A stretch of 64,000 nt of DNA from Mycobacterium shimoidei (GTDB lineage: Bacteria; Actinomycetota; Actinomycetes; Mycobacteriales; Mycobacteriaceae). Positions 6,936-13,966 of the stretch are shown here, one piece after another (the stretch's first letter is position 1; each line of letters begins with the position of its first letter). The stretch is taken from assembly GCA_002101905.1 (NCBI GenBank), contig LQPU01000033.1, positions 1 through 64,000 on the forward strand, in the 5' to 3' direction. The notes under the pieces are model-generated. The model was not told where the DNA came from. It did no database searches and worked only from the letters and a program-made list of their open reading frames with translations. The position numbers and the translations under genes were made by a program.

Positions 6936-9524
6936 TCATAGACGGGCCTTTACTAGTGTCGGCCGCAGTTTCAGCCCAATGTAGGCTGGTGACTGGCTCT
7001 TCCGAGGTCCGCGTTTACCTTCATGGTTAAACTCAACGCCAGGAGCGACGACTGGCATCGAGGCAATTAGCTTGCGCGACAACATGATCTTGCTACCCGG
7101 CTCATGACCATTATTGCCGCACCACATCCGCCACGCCTGGTAAAGCTCGTCCTTGTAGACCCAGTACGGTTCGCCAATATCGTCCGTCCCGAAAACGCAG
7201 CACTCGTCAAGGAACTGCTTGATCGGACTTCCGCTGTCCTCGATAGTCCTCATGTACTTCATGGCGGATTCCGGGACGAGGAACTTGTCTCCGCGCGCCT
7301 GTAGGTCATCAAGGCCATCAAGCGCCCAATTCAATATGCCCGGCAGTTCGTTTGCGACTAGGTAGTCCTTCAAACCCTTGTCGGGCTTCGGGTTGCTACC
7401 GCGCCCGTCGAAGGACATCGGCATGTACAGCGGCACCAGCCGGCCACGGATCGCGCCCGTATCGTCTGGGAACACCGGTATCTCGTTGCTCATAAACATG
7501 AGCCGCGTAGGCAACTTAGTCGGTACGGCGTCTTTGTACTTAGCCTCAATCGGTACGGTGTCCCTGCCTGTAATGTTCAGGATCGCCTCGACCAGCTTGC
7601 GGCCAAACGTAATTCGTGCATCAGTGAACGTCGCTAGCGACTTCCCGACGAGCGCATGGTAGGCAAATCGGTTGGACTGGAAGTGGTCTGCCGGTAGGCC
7701 GGTGAAGTTGCCCGGCCCTAGTAGCCGCTCCAACACGTGGGTGATGGTGCCTTTACCCGACCGCGTAAGCCCCATAACGCAGAGCATCTGTTCCAAGTCG
7801 ACACGGCCAGACAGCACGTAACCGAACCACTGCTGTAGCGCTAGGTGGGACTGGGGATCACCAGGGAATACCTCATCGAGGAACCGCATCCAACGCTGGC
7901 ACTTCGCGCCGCCGTCGTAGTCGAACGGCAAGCACATCGTGTGGAAGTGCTCGGGCGTATGGGCAAGTACCGCCCGATCCGACAGGCGCAGTAGCCCGTT
8001 GCGGCATGGGATTAACTGCTCTTGGCGGCCGTCCAGCCAACACGGCGCAGTCGCATCCTCCGGCAGCTTAACCAGTCCGCGCGCGGCTTTGATCGCCTCG
8101 TTCAGCTTGCTCGTATTGGGCTTCCAGCTGAGCTCCACAGCGTTGGCGCCCAAGTACTTTGCGTCCCCAAGAACCTCATATAGCTGGTCGTGGAAATCAT
8201 CTACCGTCAGACGCTGGTAGTGGGTTCCGGCCCATGCGTACCAAAGGCTGCTGTGGTAGCAGAGTGGTCGGCCCGCGCGCTTCGTCATGCTGACTATGCG
8301 CTTTGCCACCAGGTACGGGTTGTCCGGTGCCGGCCACAGGTGTTTGTGGTCGTGGAGCTCCGCTGCTACGTCGGCATCCGCCTTCGACGCGGCCCGGTCG
8401 ATGCCATAACGCCAGGCGCTCGGTACCTCCCACCGCGGCACCGTCTCGCCGGTCTCGCCGCGTAGCTGGGTCAAGCGCTTCTCCAGAAGCTCCTGAGCGC
8501 GCTGGTAATCCTCCTCCGCCATACACCCGTACCGCAGCGCGCACGCGAGGCGTACGGACTGGCTCAACAACCACTGGTGCCTTCCGCCACCCTCGTTTGG
8601 TCCATCCTCCGGTACGCCATCGAGCCATTTGCGCACGTAAGTGCAGGTGTCCTCGGCGTACTCCCAGGTCTCTGGGTCGTTTACCAAAACGTCGCCAGCA
8701 CTAACCCGGTCGTCATCGGCCTCATATGCACCAACCTCGTTGAGGCGCTCGTCTACCTCGGCAAGGGTCAGCGGCCCGCCCGTATCAGCGACCGTGCGAA
8801 CGGGTACCGGCGTCTCGCGTTTGTTGTTGTACGTTCCCGGCGCGCGAAGTACGCGGGGCAGATCAAACACCGAGTCGGCGTTTGCACCATGAGCCTTGGC
8901 AACCGCCTTCACCAGGCGGCCCCAGCGCGCAAGTAGACCCTTCATCTCGGCAATGTCGGTCACGTCGCCATCCGACACCGGCCAATACGGGTGGAGACCA
9001 CCACCGCTGTATGTGATCGCGGACGGCCTGGTGCCGAGGATGCTCGACAGTTCGTCAATGATCGCGCTCGCCGTCGCGGTATCCGCGCAGGCACCTGGCT
9101 TCACATCGAGGTCGGCCACGAATGCGGCGAGTCGCGTCACATCGCGCTCGGTACCCCGGCCTCTGTTCTCCCGCGCAGGTCCGGTCACCGGATTAACGCC
9201 AAAGTAGACGTTGGCCGAATCCGGCATGTCGGCCATGGCCTTACCGACGTGCGCCACGCGCAACACCCTTGTGGCGAAACGGCCACTTCCGTCATGACTC
9301 AGAGACATGAACTCGTCAGGCGAGTACCCCAGCGCACCTAACAGCGCCGAAAGGTCAAGCTCCCGTTGGGCATTGTCGGAGTCCGGGTGTTCCGCGATTA
9401 CGAACTTGACGCGCTCCTCACCGTTCGCATCGGTGCTATGCACCGTCGATGCGTTCCGCCTATCGCGCCTCGAAATGGTCGGCTTAGCGGATAGTCGTCG
9501 GTCTGTCTTGTTCGGTACGCTCAT
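6936..9524 (-). CDS. Replication protein: primase-polymerase + D5/SF3 helicase
   Basis: 862 aa phage/plasmid P4-type replication initiator. The N-terminal ~250 residues resemble a RepB/prim-pol domain (NVYFGVNPVTG; FVADLDVKPGA; TYSGGGLHPYWPV). The middle has D5_N-like sequence (CWLDGRQEQLIPCRNGLLRL). The C-terminal SF3 ATPase has Walker A GLTRSGKGT with K591, then FTDARI and LMFMSNEIP (motifs B/C). It should bind the iterons beside its 3' end, unwind DNA and lay primers, giving autonomous replication after excision. The origin lies directly behind the stop codon. It probably shares a transcript with the excisionase-like gene upstream, subject to the structured spacer. Confidence 0.88.
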   Translation of the reverse strand: MSVPNKTDRRLSAKPTISRRDRRNASTVHSTDANGEERVKFVIAEHPDSDNAQRELDLSALLGALGYSPDEFMSLSHDGSGRFATRVLRVAHVGKAMADMPDSANVYFGVNPVTGPARENRGRGTERDVTRLAAFVADLDVKPGACADTATASAIIDELSSILGTRPSAITYSGGGLHPYWPVSDGDVTDIAEMKGLLARWGRLVKAVAKAHGANADSVFDLPRVLRAPGTYNNKRETPVPVRTVADTGGPLTLAEVDERLNEVGAYEADDDRVSAGDVLVNDPETWEYAEDTCTYVRKWLDGVPEDGPNEGGGRHQWLLSQSVRLACALRYGCMAEEDYQRAQELLEKRLTQLRGETGETVPRWEVPSAWRYGIDRAASKADADVAAELHDHKHLWPAPDNPYLVAKRIVSMTKRAGRPLCYHSSLWYAWAGTHYQRLTVDDFHDQLYEVLGDAKYLGANAVELSWKPNTSKLNEAIKAARGLVKLPEDATAPCWLDGRQEQLIPCRNGLLRLSDRAVLAHTPEHFHTMCLPFDYDGGAKCQRWMRFLDEVFPGDPQSHLALQQWFGYVLSGRVDLEQMLCVMGLTRSGKGTITHVLERLLGPGNFTGLPADHFQSNRFAYHALVGKSLATFTDARITFGRKLVEAILNITGRDTVPIEAKYKDAVPTKLPTRLMFMSNEIPVFPDDTGAIRGRLVPLYMPMSFDGRGSNPKPDKGLKDYLVANELPGILNWALDGLDDLQARGDKFLVPESAMKYMRTIEDSGSPIKQFLDECCVFGTDDIGEPYWVYKDELYQAWRMWCGNNGHEPGSKIMLSRKLIASMPVVAPGVEFNHEGKRGPRKSQSPAYIGLKLRPTLVKARL

Positions 9525-9544
9525 GAGCGACCGCCTTGCGGGTA

Positions 9545-9751
9545 ACCGTTAAGTCGGTTCGTTCCATCGGATGTGGGAGCACTCATCCAGGAAGTAGCAG
9601 AGCACCTCGGACCTTCACCGTACCGGCGCAATCCCGCGCGAAGGTCCGGGGTGTTTCTGTATGCGAGACAGGTAATCTGGGCCAGCATGTGCTAGTTGAG
9701 CCTTTCTGAAAGTTCGGACTCACTCTTTGGCTCAACAGTCCGGTGGTTCTT
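9545..9751. ncRNA. Structured intergenic region before the replication gene
   Basis: About 200 bp between the excisionase-like and primase genes hold two strong inverted repeats. CGGACCTTC (9608-9616) pairs with GAAGGTCCG (9640-9648). TTGAGCC (9696-9702) pairs with GGCTCAA (9729-9735), with a nested CTTTC/GAAAG. I see no convincing gene. It could be an attenuator or regulatory RNA controlling replication, as the CI RNA does in phage P4, or a cruciform protein-binding site. The RNA role is inferred. Confidence 0.35.
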
Positions 9752-10000
9752 CTAGTTCTTCTGGCCCACAACGCTTTCAGGCGCACGATAGTGGCCCGGC
9801 TGCTTCCGCGAGGCGATCCAGTCCAGCCAGTCGCGGCGCGAAAACAGATTCTTTCGGCCTATCCGGGTAGGCAAGACTTCCCGCCGCATCACGGCGTACT
9901 TAATCGCGCGGCGCGTAACCGGTACGTCTAGCTCATATGCGACGTACTCGAATGACCCGTCCTCATCGAGGTTGGGCACATCAATGGGATCAATGTCCAT
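9752..10000 (-). CDS. Excisionase/AlpA-like DNA-binding protein
   Basis: 82 aa with a compact winged-helix pattern: FEYVAYELDVPVTRRAIKYA (recognition helix region), RIGRKNLFSRRDWLDWIASRK (wing and third helix). This is the HTH_17/excisionase arrangement seen in actinobacterial integrated elements. It would direct excision with the integrase or control the replication operon. It is the first gene before the structured spacer and the primase-helicase. Confidence 0.7.
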   Translation of the reverse strand: MDIDPIDVPNLDEDGSFEYVAYELDVPVTRRAIKYAVMRREVLPTRIGRKNLFSRRDWLDWIASRKQPGHYRAPESVVGQKN

Positions 10001-10439
10001 GGATGCTCCAAAGTTTGTCTGACTTTTGGGAGTGCGTCCTCGGCAAGTCCCCCTCTACGGACGCTCGGGCGGGCCGTCTCCTATCGTACTTTGTTCGCGC
10101 GGCGTCCGCCGACTACTAGAACCGCGAAAGCGACACGCTCCGAACGGGTTTGGTCCGTAGTGCCCTCAGAACACTTCTGGCGATTCGAGCGAACTGCCCG
10201 CGTATCCCCATACCCGCGAAAAATGCTCGGATTCTGCCGAACCGTTACCGCGCCGTGACCTTCGGTAGCGACCGGGGGCAGAATGGGCGAACCACCCCCA
10301 GCCGCCACCTTTGGAGCGCTCAACCCGGCACGCCGCTGGTAGTCGCGCCGGGGAGCGCCGACCGGGAGCGGAGAGCACGGCCAAGTAGAACCCGCCCCGG
10401 TCGCTCAGGAGGCCGATACAAGCGGCCTGCATGGGTGTG
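10001..10439. other. Unassigned stretch between excisionase-like and capsid-side genes
   Basis: About 440 bp with no confident gene. A minus-strand frame at 10166-10432 (88 aa, starting MQAACIGLL) begins 8 bp after the 83-aa gene stop and could be a small protein, but I recognise nothing in it. The promoter of the replication operon should lie near 10001-10080. Confidence 0.3.
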
Positions 10440-10691
10440 TCACGGACTTGTACGGTTTCCGCGCTCTACCGCATAGGGCGTCTCGCTACAGCCGTCCACA
10501 GACGCCCGCTCGCCGGGATAGCTGTACCGCTGGGTCCCATAGTCGTCCGGATTGGTCGGCGGGCACATCGCCGCGTACATGCCGCCGTCGCGCGGCGAAC
10601 ACATCTCCTTGCCCGGTGGAACCAAGCCCGGTCCCCAACCAAATTCGCTCTCGCCGGGGCGGTGCTTGTCGGGGTTGAGTGGTTTCTTCAT
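10440..10691 (-). CDS. Small 83-aa protein coupled to the capsid gene
   Basis: Starts 2 bp after the capsid-like stop codon (MKKPLNPDKH...), so translational coupling is likely. It is hydrophilic, rich in Pro, Gly and charged residues (FGWGPGLVPPGKEM; YGTQRYSYPGERAS), and lacks membrane segments. A role in head assembly (decoration or head-completion protein) follows only from position. Confidence 0.45.
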   Translation of the reverse strand: MKKPLNPDKHRPGESEFGWGPGLVPPGKEMCSPRDGGMYAAMCPPTNPDDYGTQRYSYPGERASVDGCSETPYAVERGNRTSP

Positions 10692-10693
10692 GC

Positions 10694-11803
10694 CTACAGC
10701 TCGATTTCGGGCGGGACGTACGTGGTAGCTGGAGTCACCTGTACGACCGCAGCGGCGCCACGATGACGAACGCCGACACCGATACCGCGCGCAAAGAAGC
10801 TCTCCTGCAGCGGGTACAGACCCTTGCCGGGAATCACCCGCAGGCCGCGATACTGCTCCTTGGGGTGGTGCCGGACCGCGACAGGGTTATCCGGCGAGCC
10901 AGGCCCACCGCTTGCGACAACCGCGACGTATCCGCTGGGAACCACGTTCGACTCGACGAGCCATGCCTTCCCGTAGCTGCCCTGTACCGCGAGGCCGTGA
11001 TAGTCAGCGGGCGGGATCGCGCCGTGGACGTTCTCGCTCGACAGGTACGCGGGCGCATTGCTGCTCTTGACGAAGTCGTACTTGGCGACCGGGCCACCGG
11101 CTCGGCTTTCCTCCCCCGCGCGCCACGACTGGATCAGTTCGGACTCGGCGGGGTTGGCCAGGATTAGCAGTTGGGAACCAAGCCGCAGCCCATAACCCTT
11201 GCGGACAATGGCGCGCATGGCGTCCTCGATGTCACCGGAGTCGATGATGGCAGCCTGGGACGCGAAGTAGTGCGTCGTCGTCGGGCTGAACACGTTCCCC
11301 ATATACGGCGGTGGCGTGAGCCCGTCCGTTCCGTTCCAGAGGCCGAACACGCGGTGCTGCCATTCGTTGCTGCCTTCCATCGGGTCGAACAACCGCTGAA
11401 GCACAAGGCCAGTCGTCAGCCGGTTGTCGGCCTCGAAGATGCGCGAAATAGAACTACGCACCTGCTCGGCAGTCGCGTCGCGGAGGAACTTCCATGTGAA
11501 TCGCGTTGCCTTGTCGTAGTCCTCGAAGTCGTAACCCACCTTGAGGTAGTCCTGAGGCACATTGATCGCGGTCGGAACGCCGAACTCGGTTGCCACATCG
11601 AAGCTATCGGCATTGAGGGTCTGCGGTACAACATCAGCGGGCACCGTGGTGTCGTACGAAACCAGCGACGTAACCGTGGTCCGCTCGCCATTCCACATCT
11701 CGATGAGGTCATTGACCTCTTCCCAGATTTGGTTGAGCGGTACACCGTCTGCTGTTTCATTGACGAGCACATCGCCTTCGGTCTGATAGCCCTTACGCGC
11801 CAT
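10694..11803 (-). CDS. Major capsid-like protein
   Basis: 369 aa with GGAGAAAG upstream of the ATG. The length and pattern fit HK97-fold shell proteins: an N-terminal arm, a central region with mixed strands and an E-rich helix (AEQVRSSISRIFEADNRLTTGLVLQRLF), a domain with LGSQLLILANPAESELIQSWRAG, and a C-terminal strand pair ending GIGVGVRHRGAAAVVQV, which resembles the P-domain/E-loop end of phage capsids. No membrane segment or signal peptide. It would form a shell sized for the element. No protease, portal or scaffold gene is nearby; the 83-aa gene is the only coupled partner. The match is by pattern, so a structure prediction should confirm it. Confidence 0.6.
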   Translation of the reverse strand: MARKGYQTEGDVLVNETADGVPLNQIWEEVNDLIEMWNGERTTVTSLVSYDTTVPADVVPQTLNADSFDVATEFGVPTAINVPQDYLKVGYDFEDYDKATRFTWKFLRDATAEQVRSSISRIFEADNRLTTGLVLQRLFDPMEGSNEWQHRVFGLWNGTDGLTPPPYMGNVFSPTTTHYFASQAAIIDSGDIEDAMRAIVRKGYGLRLGSQLLILANPAESELIQSWRAGEESRAGGPVAKYDFVKSSNAPAYLSSENVHGAIPPADYHGLAVQGSYGKAWLVESNVVPSGYVAVVASGGPGSPDNPVAVRHHPKEQYRGLRVIPGKGLYPLQESFFARGIGVGVRHRGAAAVVQVTPATTYVPPEIEL

Positions 11804-12035
11804 CGCTTTCTCCGTCCTAGGTATCGCTTGGAGACAAGGACGCTACGCCGAAATACGCCCTGTCGCTTCGGCTTATGTCAGTTGGAGCGGCCCTTGAGCG
11901 GCCCTGAGACCGCTGTCGAATCGTGTTCAAGTAGATGTCCGATAGGTTCGGCTAGACTCGACGTTTAGACCCGTCGTGACTCTCCGAGATACGCGCAGAG
12001 GCAACCGATTCAGCAGTTATCGACGGAGTTGAGAC
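11804..12035. promoter_or_regulatory. Divergent control region (capsid-like gene / plus-strand operon)
   Basis: GAGCGGCCCT occurs twice (11885-11894 and 11896-11905), 11 bp apart, so both copies face the same side of the helix. This suggests a regulator site between the divergently transcribed genes. TAGACT-like hexamers occur at 11952-11957. No gene seen. Confidence 0.4.
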
Positions 12036-12284
12036 GTGTCGCGAACACCAGTCGAAGTCAAGCCGCCCAGCGGTCTTGAGCTGTCACACGTGCCGACGAT
12101 CAAGGGCAAACGTGCCGCATGGGAATGGATCAACAACGTCCTCGGCGTATCAATGACCATGAACTACATCGTGGTCAACGCCAACCGGCGCAAGATTCGC
12201 CGCACCATGATCGGCGGAGCGCTCTACTTCAGTACCCAAGACCTCTACGACTTCGTCATGTCCCACCGGGAGCAGACCTCATGA
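12036..12284 (+). CDS. Small helix-turn-helix protein
   Basis: 82 aa. The end RRTMIGGALYFSTQDLYDFVMSHRE has the wing plus 'F S . . D L . . F V . S R' helix seen in excisionase/AlpA-type winged helices, and resembles the 9752-10000 protein in that part. It is divergent from the capsid-like gene and may regulate the element. Its stop overlaps the next ATG (ATGA), so the two plus-strand genes form one operon. Confidence 0.55.
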   Translation: MSRTPVEVKPPSGLELSHVPTIKGKRAAWEWINNVLGVSMTMNYIVVNANRRKIRRTMIGGALYFSTQDLYDFVMSHREQTS

Positions 12285-13078
12285 CTGATAACCCAATCGA
12301 CCCCCAGCGCCGCGCCGAGCTAATCGGCAAGTACATCGACATCGACCCAAGCTCACCACCGCCTTGGCTTGTCGACTACGCCGCGAGCCTGGGCGCCGAC
12401 GCACAGACAGCGTTGGCCGCGATCCGGTCAGAAGCCGAGCAGCACGTCCTATCGGCGGTGGAGGTCCGGCGCGCCTGCGCAGAGTACAACCGAGCGAACG
12501 CATGGATCACATGGGAGCTGACCCCGGAGCTACGCGAACGGCTCGACCAGGTACGGGCGCGCCAGCGCGAAGGCCATCGCCGAGGGCTACTCATCTACAA
12601 CGACGACAAGAACAAGTACGACCTGGCGGACGGGTGGCCGGCGTTCGACCCCGACAACCCACACCATCAGTCAGTTCCCATGGCCACCATCGTCGCCAGC
12701 CCCGAAGCGGTTCACGTGCTGCGCGGCGAATACACGCCTGCGCTGTTCTTCCGCCACGCCGAAACCCGGCACCGGCTGTTCGGGGCGGGCGGGCTCTGCG
12801 ACCTCCGCCTACCGGGCGGCTGCGATAACGGCATAGCTGGCATGGAAACCCGGCTCGTCGCTATCCCGTACGGGACGCATATTTACATGCTGAACGTATG
12901 CGGCCCATGCGGTGAGGTACTCGCGCAGTCCTTCGACGAGTGTCATCCCGACGTTCCGATGGGCAATGTCCGCAAAACCAAGGCGGGGCGGGTGGTGCCG
13001 ACCCGGGAGCCCAGCGAAAGCGGCGAGCGCTACCCAATGGGCCTGGACGGGCGGGGCGTACCTCCGCGAAACGGCTAA
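12281..13078 (+). CDS. Hypothetical 265-aa element protein
   Basis: Starts at the ATG overlapping the previous stop. The N-terminal half is helical and charged (RRAELIGKYIDIDP; RSEAEQHVLSAVEVRRACAEYNRANAWITWEL). The C-terminal half has scattered cysteines (GGLCDLRLPGGCDNG; NVCGPCGEVLAQSFDECHP) that could bind a metal. I do not recognise the family. Cargo, regulator or helper-phage interference protein are all open. It is the last gene before attR. Confidence 0.5.
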   Translation: MTDNPIDPQRRAELIGKYIDIDPSSPPPWLVDYAASLGADAQTALAAIRSEAEQHVLSAVEVRRACAEYNRANAWITWELTPELRERLDQVRARQREGHRRGLLIYNDDKNKYDLADGWPAFDPDNPHHQSVPMATIVASPEAVHVLRGEYTPALFFRHAETRHRLFGAGGLCDLRLPGGCDNGIAGMETRLVAIPYGTHIYMLNVCGPCGEVLAQSFDECHPDVPMGNVRKTKAGRVVPTREPSESGERYPMGLDGRGVPPRNG

Positions 13079-13244
13079 CCCACGCCGCGTGGCATCGGCC
13101 TGCACGGCTCGTGCAGCGATCTGCGGGTTTCGCTCGGTACGCCGGGGAGGCTTGGCCGGGCCACAACGGTTGCAGCGCCGCTGGACGGATCAGCCGAGCG
13201 CATCGCGTCTAGCTAACTCGTGCAGGGGTCTGCTCTCGCTCGCC

Positions 13245-13265
13245 CGCGTCCTTTTCGCGTCCTCG
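13245..13265. repeat. 21-bp subterminal direct repeat, right copy
   Basis: Perfect match to 385-405, ending 58 bp before attR. A nearby GCTAACTCGTGCAG (13212-13225) shares words with sequence beside the left copy (406-417). A probable arm-type recombination site, inferred from position. The rest of 13079-13323 shows no gene. Confidence 0.5.
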
Positions 13266-13323
13266 GAAGCCGCTACATAGCCGACCTAACAAGAGAAAAC
13301 CCTGTGTGACGAGGTCTTTTACC

Positions 13324-13366
13324 GTGCCCCCAGTCGGACTCGAACCGACACTGGGCGGATTTTAAG
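13324..13366. repeat. Right attachment site (attR core)
   Basis: Perfect 43-bp copy of 209-251, lying inside the tRNA gene. The element-borne copy restores the tRNA 3' half after integration. Confidence 0.92.
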
Positions 13367-13398
13367 TCCGCTGCCTCTGCCAATTGGGCTATGGGGGC
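13325..13398 (-). tRNA. tRNA with anticodon UAA (read as tRNA-Leu), integration target
   Basis: On the minus strand a 7-bp acceptor stem GCCCCCA/TGGGGGC (13392-13398 with 13326-13332), a D arm, anticodon stem GCGGA/TCCGC with loop CTTAAAA, and T arm GTCGG-TTCGAGT-CCGAC fold cleanly. The anticodon TAA reads UUA. The variable loop is only about 5 nt, unlike the long arm normal for tRNA-Leu. CCA is not encoded. Confidence 0.88.
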
Positions 13399-13657
13399 CT
13401 CGGCGGCGAATCTAGCGTGCCGACGCCACAGCGGGTACGACCGGTGCTGGCAGGTCGCTGCGGCCGTCTCTTGTGACATCGATGTGTCTGAGGGCGCCAC
13501 CGTGTTAAGTCTTCCAGCCCAACCGTTAAAAAGCAGTTAACGAGCTATCACATCCGCGCGATTTTGGGCAACTGTGGACGCGTGCAATCGGTAGTTCGAC
13601 AGCACCGTAATGGCTGGCCCGGCAACGTGGGTCGGCCTGTTTTCTGTGAGGAGAAGT

Positions 13658-13957
13658 ATGTCCTTCGTGACCACGCAGCCTGAGGCGCTGACGGCTGCGG
13701 CCAACAGCTTGCAGGCGATCGGTTCGGCGATGGCGGCGCAGAACGCCGCGGCTTCGGTTCCGACCACCGGTGTGGTTCCGGCTGCCGCTGACGAGGTTTC
13801 GGCCTTGACGGCGACGCAGTTCGTAGCGCATGCCACCTTGTATCGGGCAGTCAGCGCACAGGCCGAGACGATTCACGAAATGTTCGTGAAAACCCTTGGT
13901 ATTAGTGCTGGTTCGTATGCGGCCACCGAGGTCGCCAACGCGATCGCAGCTGGTTAG
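13658..13957 (+). CDS. PE family protein
   Basis: 99 aa, essentially only the PE domain ([19 protein letters not shown]...), with the conserved helical hairpin and a C-terminal YAATE (YxxxD/E) type VII secretion signal. GAGGAG precedes the start. PE proteins are exported as dimers with a PPE partner, here the gene 9 bp downstream, probably through ESX-5. Closest to PE8/PE13-type proteins of M. tuberculosis from memory. Confidence 0.92.
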   Translation: MSFVTTQPEALTAAANSLQAIGSAMAAQNAAASVPTTGVVPAAADEVSALTATQFVAHATLYRAVSAQAETIHEMFVKTLGISAGSYAATEVANAIAAG

Positions 13958-13966
13958 GGGCCGAAC

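Larger units (their letters stand above)
209..13366. mobile_element. Integrated satellite-like element in a tRNA gene
   Basis: A 43-bp perfect direct repeat (209-251 and 13324-13366) bounds about 13.1 kb. The right copy is part of an intact tRNA gene and the left copy is only its 3' portion, the usual result of tyrosine-integrase insertion at a tRNA 3' end. Contents: restriction-modification cargo, tyrosine integrase, serine recombinase, zinc-finger phage protein, iteron cluster, primase-helicase, excisionase-like protein, capsid-like protein and two plus-strand genes of unknown role. Portal, large terminase, protease, tail and lysis genes are missing. The element probably replicates and excises by itself but needs a helper phage to be packaged. 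The satellite interpretation is inferred; the boundaries are seen directly. Confidence 0.85.

Noticed and set aside
6580..6939. 119-codon minus-strand frame across the iteron region
   Set aside because: It is made largely of translated iterons (repeated RYPGRYPG, GYPG), and the A+T-rich part breaks coding character. It is better explained as origin DNA.
9583..9786. 67-codon minus-strand frame in the structured spacer
   Set aside because: No ribosome-binding site or recognisable sequence, and the inverted repeats explain the region better.
209..13366. Complete prophage
   Set aside because: Portal, large terminase, tail, lysis and repressor genes are not found in the 13.1 kb between the att repeats.
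13273..13500. 75-codon minus-strand frame over the tRNA
   Set aside because: Its middle (IAQLAEAADLKS..., RFESDWG) is simply the translated tRNA gene, a common false protein.
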